Assembly: GCF_003399765.1 (NCBI RefSeq)
Contig: NZ_NFZV01000006.1
Location: forward strand, 1 to 64,000
Length of the DNA: 64,000 bases
Direction of reading: 5' to 3'
Source: Alkalilimnicola ehrlichii
GTDB lineage: Bacteria; Pseudomonadota; Gammaproteobacteria; Nitrococcales; AK92
A program made the position numbers and the translations under genes. Numbering within the stretch: position 1 is the first letter of the stretch; each line of letters begins with the position of its first letter. A model generated the notes under the pieces. That model saw only the letters and a list, made by a program, of their open reading frames with translations. It searched no databases and had not been told where the DNA came from. Positions 1 through 7,492 of this stretch are shown piece by piece.

Positions 1-220
1 GTCTCGGTCGGGTCACGGCGGCATCCTCCACTGGATAAACAACCAGTCTAGGAATAACCGCGGCGACGGGACTTGTCAACGAGTAGAAGTATCGGCTAAA
101 TGAAAGCGGCGGGCAGTCAGAGGTTGGATGGGTGTCCTGTAGTGGAGAGTGATGAAGCGCGCCGCGTCTGTAAAATCATAGAGCACGCGGCCTAAATACT
201 GTTATATAAAAGAGGGTGCA
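1..220. other. Left edge without a supported gene
   Basis: I see no recognisable gene here. The only open frame that ends cleanly is a 31-codon ATG frame on the plus strand (about 101-196), which has no obvious ribosome binding site and no family resemblance. The gene that starts at 221 has an AGAGG stretch just upstream, so the last 20 bases probably carry its ribosome binding site. Confidence 0.4.
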
Positions 221-885
221 GTGAACATTGAACTGATTATCAAAGTCGTTCTTGCGGCCGTTGCCGTTATCGGTTTATGGCCCATACTGTACGGGATAAT
301 AGCTGGCAAAAAGATTAGGCTTAGGGAGGAATACAGGTTTGCGAAGGAGTTTCTTGATGATCTAGCCTCTGGAAGGCAGATGCATCCGTATGCCCTTGAG
401 AAAGGCTGCCAAGCCATTGCCGGCACTACGGCTATCAAAGCCATAGAGGTGCAATATATTCTCACTCTTGAAAACCCTGCCTCCTGTTTGAGAGACTTTG
501 TATTGGCCAGAAGTTACCTTGAACATCTGGAAACGGCGGGCGATCTTAAAATTACCTTTTCGAAAAATACAAGAATTCTTGGTCTCGCAGGTGGAGAAAA
601 GGGTTCTACCTAACCACTTATTTTGTCCTAGCTTTTGGTGCGATAAGCCCTGCTCTTTTTGGCGCTCCACTAGGTCTTGAAATTAAGCAAATACTACAGG
701 CATCCGCCATTACGCTCCCTATACTAGGTTTGTACGCGCTGCTGTCGATCTTCGCTTTCGCAAAAATATATCGCGGTGAGAAGCTCGTCAAAAACCAGAA
801 GTCGCATACCCAGCGAATAGTATTTCCCGGTTCAGGCACAGATCCCGCTGTATATGTCGCTGAAAGGACGCAGGTTACAGCTTAA
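221..885 (+). CDS. Hypothetical membrane protein (frameshifted)
   Basis: I do not recognise the family. A GTG start follows an AGAGG site. An N-terminal hydrophobic helix (residues about 5-28) leads into a soluble middle of about 90 residues. The frame then breaks at a five-A run (563-567). Adding one A restores an open frame to the TAA at 883-885, giving about 221 residues. The restored second half holds two more hydrophobic segments (around TTYFVLAFGAISPALFG and ITLPILGLYALLSIFAF) and a charged tail. Both halves read as coding, and the restored protein has a sensible three-helix membrane layout. The break may be a base-call error rather than a true mutation. Function unknown. Confidence 0.55.
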
Positions 886-1012
886 TAAAGAAGGCGCGTA
901 CGAAGAGGACATATATGGACGCCTCCCCTTCACACGGCGTCACGATGCGCCAGACTTTTGGGTAGAAACCAAAGTCAATGAAGAGGAGGCGCCCATCTCA
1001 TCAGCCATCTAG
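854..1012 (+). CDS. Short open frame overlapping the membrane protein end
   Basis: This 52-codon ATG frame overlaps the end of the preceding gene and stops at TAG 1010-1012. Its product is charged, with a protein-like C-terminus (motifs EEDIYGRLPFTRRHDAPDFW and VETKVNEEEAP). The same frame runs open upstream to about 815, so it may instead be the true C-terminus of the membrane protein, reached by a second frameshift of opposite sign. I cannot decide between a small separate gene and a displaced C-terminus. Confidence 0.25.
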   Translation: MSLKGRRLQLNKEGAYEEDIYGRLPFTRRHDAPDFWVETKVNEEEAPISSAI

Positions 1013-1015
1013 CAT

Positions 1016-1648
1016 CTAGTTTGTGTAGTCCTCTAACACTGACAAAATCTCCTTATTCTCACCGCCGCGCACCAGATCGAAAGGGCCTAATCCATTCGCC
1101 AAGCGAGATTGGCTTAAGTCAAAGCCTGCATCGAGTAAAGTGCGAACGACCTCAACGTCGCCGAACCCTATGCCTACCATCAGTGCATCGATGCCATCCG
1201 CATTTCGAGCGTTTGGATCTGCACCTGCATCGAGCAACAGAGTTAGCATTTCCAATCGTTCGCAGCCTGCTACCGCGATGAGTGCTGTGGGCCCACCTTC
1301 CTCGCGCCAATCAGGGTCGACCCCCATGTTTAACAGGGTCTTAACGATTTCGGTTTGCCCTGCAGCGGCTGCATCGATAAGGATATCCGGCTCTAGTTCC
1401 CGCCAGTTATCTTCGGAAACCCATGCTTTGACTTTATCCAGCTCACCCATAATGGCGGCATAAGCGATGATGCTTTTCCCGTACACCGTATCGGAGCCAT
1501 CAGAGGTTTCCAAAAGCGGGAGAACGCGGTTCTCCGGCACGCTTTGCGCCATCGTATGGCAAGGGTTTGGGGTGGCTGCATGCGATGTGGCAGCGAACAG
1601 TAGTGAAAAAAGCAATAGAGTTCTTTTGTAAGAGCCTATAAATTTCAT
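1016..1648 (-). CDS. Exported ankyrin-repeat protein
   Basis: About 210 residues. The chosen start gives a normal signal peptide (MKFIGSYKRT, a hydrophobic LLLFSLLFAATS stretch, then cleavage after SHA). The in-frame ATG 11 codons upstream would put 11 extra residues before it. The mature part holds three to four ankyrin-type units of about 33 residues. Their hallmarks are AAAAGQTEIVKTLLNMGVDP, LLLDAGADPNARNADG and GFGDVEVVRTLLDAGFD. Ankyrin repeats are protein-binding scaffolds with no catalytic activity of their own; the partner here is not evident. The protein probably acts in the periplasm. It stands alone between unrelated genes. Confidence 0.8.
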   Translation of the reverse strand: MKFIGSYKRTLLLFSLLFAATSHAATPNPCHTMAQSVPENRVLPLLETSDGSDTVYGKSIIAYAAIMGELDKVKAWVSEDNWRELEPDILIDAAAAGQTEIVKTLLNMGVDPDWREEGGPTALIAVAGCERLEMLTLLLDAGADPNARNADGIDALMVGIGFGDVEVVRTLLDAGFDLSQSRLANGLGPFDLVRGGENKEILSVLEDYTN

Positions 1649-1745
1649 TCTGCCCCCATTATCGAAACAAGGGACAGCCATTCAACTCCCGTCCCCCGCC
1701 TCGGTTCTTTTCACACCTCAGGCGATCAAGCCATACCGCTCGCCC

Positions 1746-2660
1746 TTACTCCTGAGCGTCCTCCTGCAAGCGCGCCAGCTCCTGCTCGCACAGCGTCTTG
1801 GTGACGTCCAGCAACCGCTGCACCTTGGGGGCTAAGTAATCGAGGTCTTCTTGAATGACATTGAAGTCGAGATGATAGCGGGCCGCGATGTAAGCGTTGT
1901 CGAGTAGCTTGAACATATCCCGCTCTAGCTGCGTTGTGTGCGGGAAGATCTCTTTAAACACCGGGCCGTACTCGGCCGCGTCGAGAGCGAGATAGCGCAA
2001 CAAGTGCTCGTGCGGACAGTACAGGGTGTGGACGAGGATAATGCATTTATAGGCGGATTCGGTGGCCTGATTGAGATTGAAGGCAGCTCGGCGACCATCG
2101 CCTTTGTTAAACGCGAACTCATAGTGACTATAGAATTCCGTCGCCCCTTCAAACCAGATCCGAAAATACTCCCTCGCAATTCGCAGCCGATCGCGCGCGG
2201 GCAACTCTTCCGGCTCCGCCAACTTCACGAAATTGCTGCCTACCAGCACGCGCCCTTCGCGCTTAATATCCAGAAAGAAATACCGGCCTTCCTCTAAGCT
2301 TTGATTCACGTGGCTAAGGCGATGAACAATCGGCCGCACCGAAGCTGAGAAGTTGTGCGCATTGCACAGCTCGTAGAGCTGCTGCTCCAACTCGCCGTCC
2401 GATTCCGTGGTGCTATCCGGCATCACGACCAAAATATCGTAATCCGAGGCGTGCCCCGACCAGCGGGGCCGCGCCAGGTCTTTCTCTTCCTTGTAATCCC
2501 CTCGGGCGTAGCTCCCGTAGAGAATCACCAGCTCCGGTTGCACGGCCTCGTCGATCAGGCTGGCGATTTTCTCCAGCTCCTGCTGTTTATCGGCCGGCAA
2601 GTGGCTCAGCGACGTGCGCATGTGCTTATGTTCCAAACGGTCGTACTCCAGCGGCGGCAT
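1746..2660 (-). CDS. Nucleotidyltransferase-HEPN domain protein
   Basis: 304 residues. The N-terminal half carries the minimal nucleotidyltransferase signature (ILYGSYARGDY at about residues 48-58) and a second acidic motif (SDYDILVVMP, about 78-87). These are the Gly-Ser and Asp-x-Asp metal-binding elements of the polymerase-beta superfamily. The C-terminal half, from about residue 155, is a HEPN-like helical domain with a conserved FNLNQATESAYK stretch. MNT and HEPN partners are usually two genes of a toxin-antitoxin pair; here they are fused in one chain, as in the kanamycin-nucleotidyltransferase-like single-chain family. A GGAAGAGG site lies 8 bases before the chosen ATG. A 115-bp copy of its HEPN-coding part sits at 5027-5142. 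Substrate unknown. Confidence 0.8.
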   Translation of the reverse strand: MPPLEYDRLEHKHMRTSLSHLPADKQQELEKIASLIDEAVQPELVILYGSYARGDYKEEKDLARPRWSGHASDYDILVVMPDSTTESDGELEQQLYELCNAHNFSASVRPIVHRLSHVNQSLEEGRYFFLDIKREGRVLVGSNFVKLAEPEELPARDRLRIAREYFRIWFEGATEFYSHYEFAFNKGDGRRAAFNLNQATESAYKCIILVHTLYCPHEHLLRYLALDAAEYGPVFKEIFPHTTQLERDMFKLLDNAYIAARYHLDFNVIQEDLDYLAPKVQRLLDVTKTLCEQELARLQEDAQE

Positions 2661-2761
2661 ACCCTCGCCCTCTTCCTTTTTCGTGGTGTGGGGGAAGCAT
2701 GTCGTAATAGTGCCATAGGCAAGGGGAGAGACACAGCATGGGGCTAAACGCGGTGGATTGA

Positions 2762-2858
2762 CGGGAGCAAGTCAGTCCGCCGCTACGGCGCCGAAGCGGC
2801 ATCGGTATTCCCGCTAGGTCAGGCCGATAACGCGCCGAAACAGTTTCCGGAAGGCGCT
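2762..2858 (-). pseudogene. Displaced fragment of an AraC-type regulator 3' end
   Basis: About 97 bases match the end of the GlxA/AraC-type gene at 7511-7607 (same orientation) with roughly 90 percent identity by eye. The encoded piece is the last helix-turn-helix part, around FRKLFRRVIGLT and the following arginine-rich stretch. No promoter, start codon or further gene sequence accompanies it. The similarity stops abruptly on the downstream side at the GAGCG/GAGCA junction and at 2858 on the other. It is a non-functional remnant of a duplication or recombination event. Confidence 0.75.
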
Positions 2859-2963
2859 CGTTGCCTGAACGAGCACATCGTCCGAAGCGCCAACACCATG
2901 GACGGTTGCACCGACGCTGAGCACTCGGCACCGGTGGCATAGCGTGAACGCGTCAGCAATTTC

Positions 2964-3515
2964 TTATAGCACCTTGGTCTCAGCCTCGGCACCCAGGCTA
3001 ACGAGCTGAAGACGGCCATCGCCATCGTGCCGCAGCACAGTGACTGAGGTGTGATTAGGCCGGAAGTGCACTACGCGATCATCCCCGGAGGCTGCACCGG
3101 CAGCGGCGTTGATGGCGATAAAGTGGGTTACCACCACGGTGTCCTGCTCAATGGCCAGTAAGGCATCCAGCACGCCCTGACGCCAGGCCTGTAACTCAGA
3201 GTCCAGCACTGCGTACTCTTGCTTCGCCACCGAACGCAACCACTCCCCCCGGGCGCGCAGATCGGTGGTCGGCGAGGGAATTTCGCTAACACGCACTTCT
3301 ACAATCGGTTTCTGCCGCCAGTGCATCAGCAGCGGCATGGCGGTCTCACGTGTGCGACGCATAGGGCTGACCATGACCGGCAACGGCCCCAGCGGTTGGA
3401 AATGATTAACCAGTGCGTCGGCCTGCTGGCTACCCAACGCGTCCAGCCCAGGATCAGGGTCAGTCTCCCAGCCCGCCGCAGCGCGCCCATGCCGCACCAA
3501 GTGAATCAATGGCAT
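2964..3515 (-). CDS. Histidine phosphatase family protein
   Basis: 183 residues with the LVRHGRAAAG motif at residues 6-15, in which the histidine of RHG is the phospho-acceptor. Other catalytic-pocket elements are the MRRTRETA arginine and the late VVTHFIAINA histidine. This is the histidine phosphatase (phosphoglycerate-mutase-like) superfamily, branch 1. Members of this size dephosphorylate small metabolites or phosphoproteins; the substrate cannot be read from the sequence. It is a single gene with a remnant-bearing intergenic region downstream. Confidence 0.85.
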   Translation of the reverse strand: MPLIHLVRHGRAAAGWETDPDPGLDALGSQQADALVNHFQPLGPLPVMVSPMRRTRETAMPLLMHWRQKPIVEVRVSEIPSPTTDLRARGEWLRSVAKQEYAVLDSELQAWRQGVLDALLAIEQDTVVVTHFIAINAAAGAASGDDRVVHFRPNHTSVTVLRHDGDGRLQLVSLGAEAETKVL

Positions 3516-3868
3516 AACCTATCCCTTCGAGCAATGGCCACGCGGCGCGACGTGGCAGTGAAAAATGCGCCGACCCCGAGCGACAATTCTAAGCTAGATG
3601 CTGCGATAGATTGTTTATAACGTCTTCGTTCTTCGTCAACCGCGCGATATCCAAGGGTGACGCAAGTCCGACCCTGAAGCGCCAAGGAAACCTACCGACT
3701 GGGTGTCTGACTACCGCCCGCCCCTCCTTTGGCCCCAAAACATGAACGACTAGGCCTTCGACAAGTTGTTCAAGTTCTTGTGTCTACAGCCGATTTAGTT
3801 CTTTAAGCAGCTTTAGGCTTGGTGGCGCAAGCGTGTCTGGCGTTTCGGGCTTTGCAGACGAGATAATC
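3516..3868. other. Intergenic region with no recognised feature
   Basis: This stretch separates the histidine phosphatase (reading left) from the coiled-coil gene (reading right). It must contain promoters for both, but I see no convincing sigma-70 boxes, terminator or repeat. Open frames here are short and lack family resemblance. Confidence 0.4.
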
Positions 3869-4756
3869 ATGATAATCAACCGGTCCTTCCCAAATCCGCC
3901 GTCGATGACGTTAACCCACAATGCGAATCGTGCGGTCGGCGCCGATAAGGCGGCTGGAGCTTCTCAACCAACCACGCCACCTAGCGACGCGAAAGCCAAA
4001 GCACAGCAAGCACTTAGTGAAGCACTAGAAAAAGCTAGGAACAGCGCCAAAGCTGTTGAAGCCTTCGCAGACATGTTCAGCGAATCACGCAAGGACAGCG
4101 CCCGCCAGCGGATTGATGAGATTCGCGAAACTATCCGCATTCTGAAGCAGTTCATCATGCTGTTCGGGGGTAAGCCGCCCAAAGGTCTGCTCAAACAGCT
4201 CCAACAGCTGGCTCGCGACCTCAATAACGCATCGTCCGAGCTTAAGGAAAGTGGCACCAGCAACGCGGGAGTATCTGGCAGCTTCATTTATAGTGAAGAG
4301 GGCACCGGACCCTTCATGACGCAGGCTGTCCCGACCGGCGAGGAATCTACGATGGATGCCGAATCGCAGGGAGATCAGTCGGCACAAGCGCTCGTGGCTC
4401 AGGCCGAGAGCGAGCTTGCCAGCCTTCAGGTCGAGCTTAGGGCGGTGGAAGAACAGAAGGCGGACACGAACAGCGGCTCTGATGACGGTCAGGCCCACCT
4501 AGTGTTCTCGCCTCCGATGAGCAATGGCGGTGATGCTCAGCGACGTACCGATGCCGAGCTAATTGCAAAGGCGCTTCAGGAGTTGAAGGAGTTGGTGGAT
4601 CTAGTGAAGGCCGGCTCACGTGGCAAGGACCCAGAGGCCGACAAGCAGTACGATAATATCGACAAGCAACTGGCCAGCGCCGAGAAAGCTGTCCAGGCGC
4701 TGCGCATGCCCAGCCTTGCAGTGGCGGTACCGACGGGAATCTCTGTTCGGGTTTGA
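3869..4756 (+). CDS. Hypothetical alanine-rich coiled-coil protein
   Basis: About 295 residues from the chosen ATG; an upstream GTG (3833) and a downstream ATG (3905) are also possible and none has a strong ribosome binding site. There is no signal peptide or membrane segment. Residues about 40-110 are a long alanine/lysine/glutamate helix (AKAQQALSEALEKARNSAKA). A basic helix follows (FIMLFGGKPPKGLLKQLQQL), then a low-complexity serine/glycine linker, a second helical region (SELASLQVELRAVEEQ) and a third near the C-terminus (ALQELKELVDLVKAG). The layout suggests an oligomeric structural or secretion-related protein, but I recognise no family and assign no function. Confidence 0.6.
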   Translation: MIINRSFPNPPSMTLTHNANRAVGADKAAGASQPTTPPSDAKAKAQQALSEALEKARNSAKAVEAFADMFSESRKDSARQRIDEIRETIRILKQFIMLFGGKPPKGLLKQLQQLARDLNNASSELKESGTSNAGVSGSFIYSEEGTGPFMTQAVPTGEESTMDAESQGDQSAQALVAQAESELASLQVELRAVEEQKADTNSGSDDGQAHLVFSPPMSNGGDAQRRTDAELIAKALQELKELVDLVKAGSRGKDPEADKQYDNIDKQLASAEKAVQALRMPSLAVAVPTGISVRV

Positions 4757-5026
4757 CAGGTGGCAGAGCGTCCGGGGATAACGATTCAAACCGGGGGGTA
4801 GTACTTCCGGTGCGTCATAGTTGTTGACGCTGAAATCGGTCCAACCTATGAGCGCGAAGCCATCGTCGTGTAGAAACTTGCTATCGTTGCCGACGAAAGA
4901 CGCTAGCGCGCCCTTGCAGGTAGTTCGGAAAGTCTGTTCGCCGCTGGCTGCGGGGCTCGCCTGTCGCCCACCCAGTCTCGTTAAGAAAGTAGAGGCGGAA
5001 TGAGAATGGTGGCCGTCGCTTTGCTT
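4757..5026. other. Intergenic stretch, possible decayed coding sequence
   Basis: No intact gene. On the minus strand a stretch of roughly 230 bases (about 4770-5000) reads as protein-like sequence (for example FVGNDSKFLHDDGFALIGWT). It continues into neighbouring sequence with no start or family match, so it may be another gene remnant. The displaced HEPN fragment follows directly. Confidence 0.3.
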
Positions 5027-5142
5027 AGCTCGGCGAACCATCACCTTTGTTAAACGCGAACTCATAGTGACTATAGAATTCCGTCGCTCCTTCAAACCAG
5101 ATCCGAAAATACTCCCTCGCGATTCGCAGCCGATCGCGCGCC
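5027..5142 (-). pseudogene. Displaced fragment of the nucleotidyltransferase-HEPN gene
   Basis: About 115 bases match 2085-2199 with only a handful of differences (roughly 96 percent identity by eye). They encode the same peptide segment, from RDRLRIAREYF to FAFNKGDG, in the same orientation. The rest of the gene is absent on both sides. A one-base insertion (GCGAACC versus GCGACC) lies near the left end. The high identity shows the duplication is recent relative to the other fragments nearby. Confidence 0.85.
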
Positions 5143-5237
5143 GTTGAGGTTGAGAAGGAGCTTGCGCTTAACGGTTTGCTATAACGAGCATTTGGGGCAG
5201 CCATTAGGTTGGCTGACCCTCCTATGGGCCTAATCAA

Positions 5238-5285
5238 ACATCCAGCTGCAGCCAAGAACCTTTTGCGACAGTTAGTTTCCGGACA
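5238..5285 (-). pseudogene. Displaced 3' end of the toxin-partner gene
   Basis: About 48 bases match 7226-7274 in the same orientation, with about five differences. On the minus strand it reads KLTVAKGSWLQLDV followed at once by TGA. It therefore keeps the natural stop codon that the 7.2-kb copy has lost by a T-to-G change. It ends where the transposase fragment begins, which suggests an insertion-sequence junction. Confidence 0.65.
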
Positions 5286-5286
5286 T

Positions 5287-5478
5287 TGGGAGACGAACGA
5301 GGCGTTGTTTCGCACCGTCAAGTGCCGCCCCGGATATCCGGTCGCAGGTTTTGAAAACATGACGGCGGCTCGGAAGCGCGTGCAGGCTTTCGCGCACTGG
5401 TACAACACCGAGCACTGCCACAACCGCTTTTCGGGCGACATCCGCAACTTTAATCTCCCAAAGACCACTGGCTTTTAA
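5287..5478 (+). mobile_element. IS3-family transposase fragment (OrfB C-terminus)
   Basis: The frame encodes the end of an IS3-type DDE integrase domain. Its hallmarks are NEALFRTVKCRPGYPV, the AARKRVQAFAHWYN helix and the TEHCHNRF stretch, where family members have NTEHRHSGI. The glutamate of NEALF corresponds to the last E of the DDE triad. The N-terminal two thirds, the terminal inverted repeats and the usual C-terminal tail are missing, so it is inactive. It abuts two displaced gene fragments and is a plausible cause of the rearrangements here. Confidence 0.75.
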
Positions 5479-5718
5479 ACAGCTCTATTAACTCAGGCGT
5501 GAACTATGTTGACAGGCACCGGCCATAGATGCCGGCCGGGCCAAAAGCTCCTCTCCCTTGAGCCTCCATAGCACCCGATTCACATTCCCCAGCCGACGCA
5601 TGTTAAGCCAACTATCCCAAGCTTTCGCCTCCAATCAAATCGAACTCAACGTTATAACATTACCATCTGCTATACTGCTTTTCCCATTAGGAAAGACAAC
5701 AAACAAGAAGGAAAACTC

Positions 5719-6425
5719 ATGAAGAAAAGATTTTCGCTCCTACTCCCTATCCTGCTTGGACTCTCGGCTTGCAACGGCAGCGGCAGTAGCGGGGGAAACA
5801 CGCCCGATGCCGACCTTAGCGGTATTTGGCAGGGAACAGGGACCCAGGAAGGAGTAACTTTCGACCTCCAAGGCGCCCTTTATGACAACAGGATTTACCT
5901 AGTCAGCGAGCAAAGCAACATCATACTGATTGGCGAAATACACGCTGACGGTAATAGCTGGTCTGGAACTATCGATTCCTATGTAATCAATGAGTCCCAG
6001 CAGGGGACTACCCTATATCGGGTACGGTGCGCGAACAAGAGTGGCTCCGTGGGGAGACTGAAAACGGCACGACAATAGATTTAGCATTTGACGATCAGTT
6101 TAACCGCTCCGCTTCTCTAGAGAAGATTTCCGGCGTGTGGTTCATGAGTGAAGGTGAATATGCATCGAGTATTACCATCGATTCAGATGGCAGCTTTTTC
6201 GGCGACTCCACAGACGGCTGCCAATATTCCGGCGAAATAGACATCCCCGATGCCGAAAAGAATATCTACCGTATGGCTATGACTGCGACAGGCTGCGCGC
6301 ATGCCGCCGGCAGTTATGAAGGCCACGCGATGCTGCTCGATCACCTAGGCACTGAAGACAGGCTCGCTTATGGCCTCGTTAGTTCAGGCTATGTCATCGT
6401 CAACCAGTTTTCGCGGGAAGACTAG
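5719..6425 (+). CDS. Hypothetical lipoprotein (frameshifted)
   Basis: It starts with a lipoprotein signal (MKKRFSLLLPILLGLSAC; lipobox LSAC, acylation at Cys18) and a Ser/Gly linker. The mature part looks like repeated beta-strand modules: LSGIWQGTGTQEGVTFDLQG early and ISGVWFMSEGEYASSITID later, each opening with a GxW element and followed by a short Gly/Ser-rich strand. The frame breaks at a four-G run (6003-6006). One more G gives a continuous 235-residue protein (SQQGDYPISGTVREQEW). A hairpin terminator follows at 6444. This is probably an outer-membrane lipoprotein of unknown role. Confidence 0.7.
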
Positions 6426-6443
6426 GCCGACCGAGACCGTTAT

Positions 6444-6479
6444 GGAACCGCGCCCTCCCGTCGGAGCGGGCGCGGTTCC
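6444..6479 (+). terminator. Hairpin after the lipoprotein gene
   Basis: A perfect 12-bp inverted repeat (GGAACCGCGCCC / GGGCGCGGTTCC) with a 12-base loop starts 18 bases after the stop codon. There is no clear T-run, so termination strength is uncertain. Confidence 0.55.
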
Positions 6480-6654
6480 GTCAGCACTGAACTGTTAACA
6501 CCCTGCACACTCGCCCTCCTAGTAAAGTAAGCGCCCGGCGGTAGTATTGAACAACTCGGAACCGCCCCTGATAGACCGCGCTGACCAAACCTGCGGCGAT
6601 AGTGTCCGGCTGGTGTGCGGGGCGGCATCTAGCTGAACGCGATGGATTAGCTGT

Positions 6655-7230
6655 TTAAGCTTCGCCCAGTTCATCATAAGCTCGGTCAGTCTTTTCGAGG
6701 CCGAAATCACTAGCTAGCAAATCAATTCCATCTAGTATTAGACAGCGATTCATGACCTTCAGCGCGGAAAAACACTTTCTCCTGTACTCTTTTGATCCTT
6801 GAAATTTTTCTAGTGACCTTTTGAGAGGTGCTAGTACGGGATAAGCTTCTTCAGCCTTATCGGTGGCTTGCTGAGACTGTTCACCGTGTAGGCGTAATTG
6901 GCCAATAACTTCTCTGCATACCTATCAACGCTACTTAAACACGGAACATTGAGCCAGTCTTTTGTTTCTGCGGCTTAAGCTTGATCCTTGCTTCGGCAAC
7001 AAGTGGAAACTTTATTGGCATTAAGCCGCTTTCAGATACCTTTTGCTCAGGCGCTTGTATCCTGGACTAATCGGACAGATGAAATCTACGTCTTTGCTCC
7101 AACGATACTCTTCATAGAGGGGAGTGATAAGGGTGCCTCCACCGAAGAAGGCACCTACTTCATAAAATATCTCTGGGTCTAGACAGACTAGAACGTGCAG
7201 GATTCTTTGATGATGTTCGTGGTCCAACAT
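6655..7230 (-). pseudogene. Decayed AbiEii-like nucleotidyltransferase toxin
   Basis: Reading from 7230, the first 69 codons match the start of an AbiEii/AbiGii-type nucleotidyltransferase: HQRILHVLVCLDPEIF, the FFGGGTL motif and the YRWSKDVDFICP Asp-x-Asp motif. A stop at 7021 interrupts it. Further along the same strand (about 6974-6655) come more pieces of the same family: VPCLSSVDRYAEKLLANYAY, and after a frame change SLEKFQGSKEYRRKCFSALK, ending at TAA 6655. The segment between the active site and the SSVDRYAEK motif is deleted. In this family the toxin transfers nucleotides to target molecules such as tRNA. This copy lacks part of the domain and is surely inactive. Confidence 0.65.
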
Positions 7231-7447
7231 CTAACTGCAGCCAAGAACCTTTTGCGACAGCTAGTTTCCAGACAAACGTTTTCTCTTTCCCCTCAACATC
7301 GGCCAGTATGCCGCGATACTCCCAGCTTCTTTCGTATCTGTTGAGCATTTCGTCTGGAGTAAGATCATGCACATCATCCAAATCCCAGCATACCGCTTCC
7401 AGAAACGGCAAATGCTTTGGAATTTCAAAATTTACTTGTTGCCGCAT
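7160..7447 (-). CDS. Partner gene upstream of the AbiEii-like toxin
   Basis: The product begins MRQQVNFEIPKHLPFLEAVC and continues with LTPDEMLNRYERSWEYRGIL and FVWKLAVAKGSWLQLDV. Its size and position, ending just over the toxin start, fit the small gene that often precedes this nucleotidyltransferase family. The displaced copy at 5238-5285 stops right after LQLDV. So the natural end is at about 7223, and here the stop was lost by one substitution, extending the frame by 21 residues out of register through the toxin start. It may act as the antitoxin or as a structural partner, but the family is not characterised to my knowledge. Confidence 0.55.
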   Translation of the reverse strand: MRQQVNFEIPKHLPFLEAVCWDLDDVHDLTPDEMLNRYERSWEYRGILADVEGKEKTFVWKLAVAKGSWLQLDVGPRTSSKNPARSSLSRPRDIL

Positions 7448-7492
7448 GACTTCTAACCGTTTGATACAAAAGGCAAGATCATAGCAAAACCG

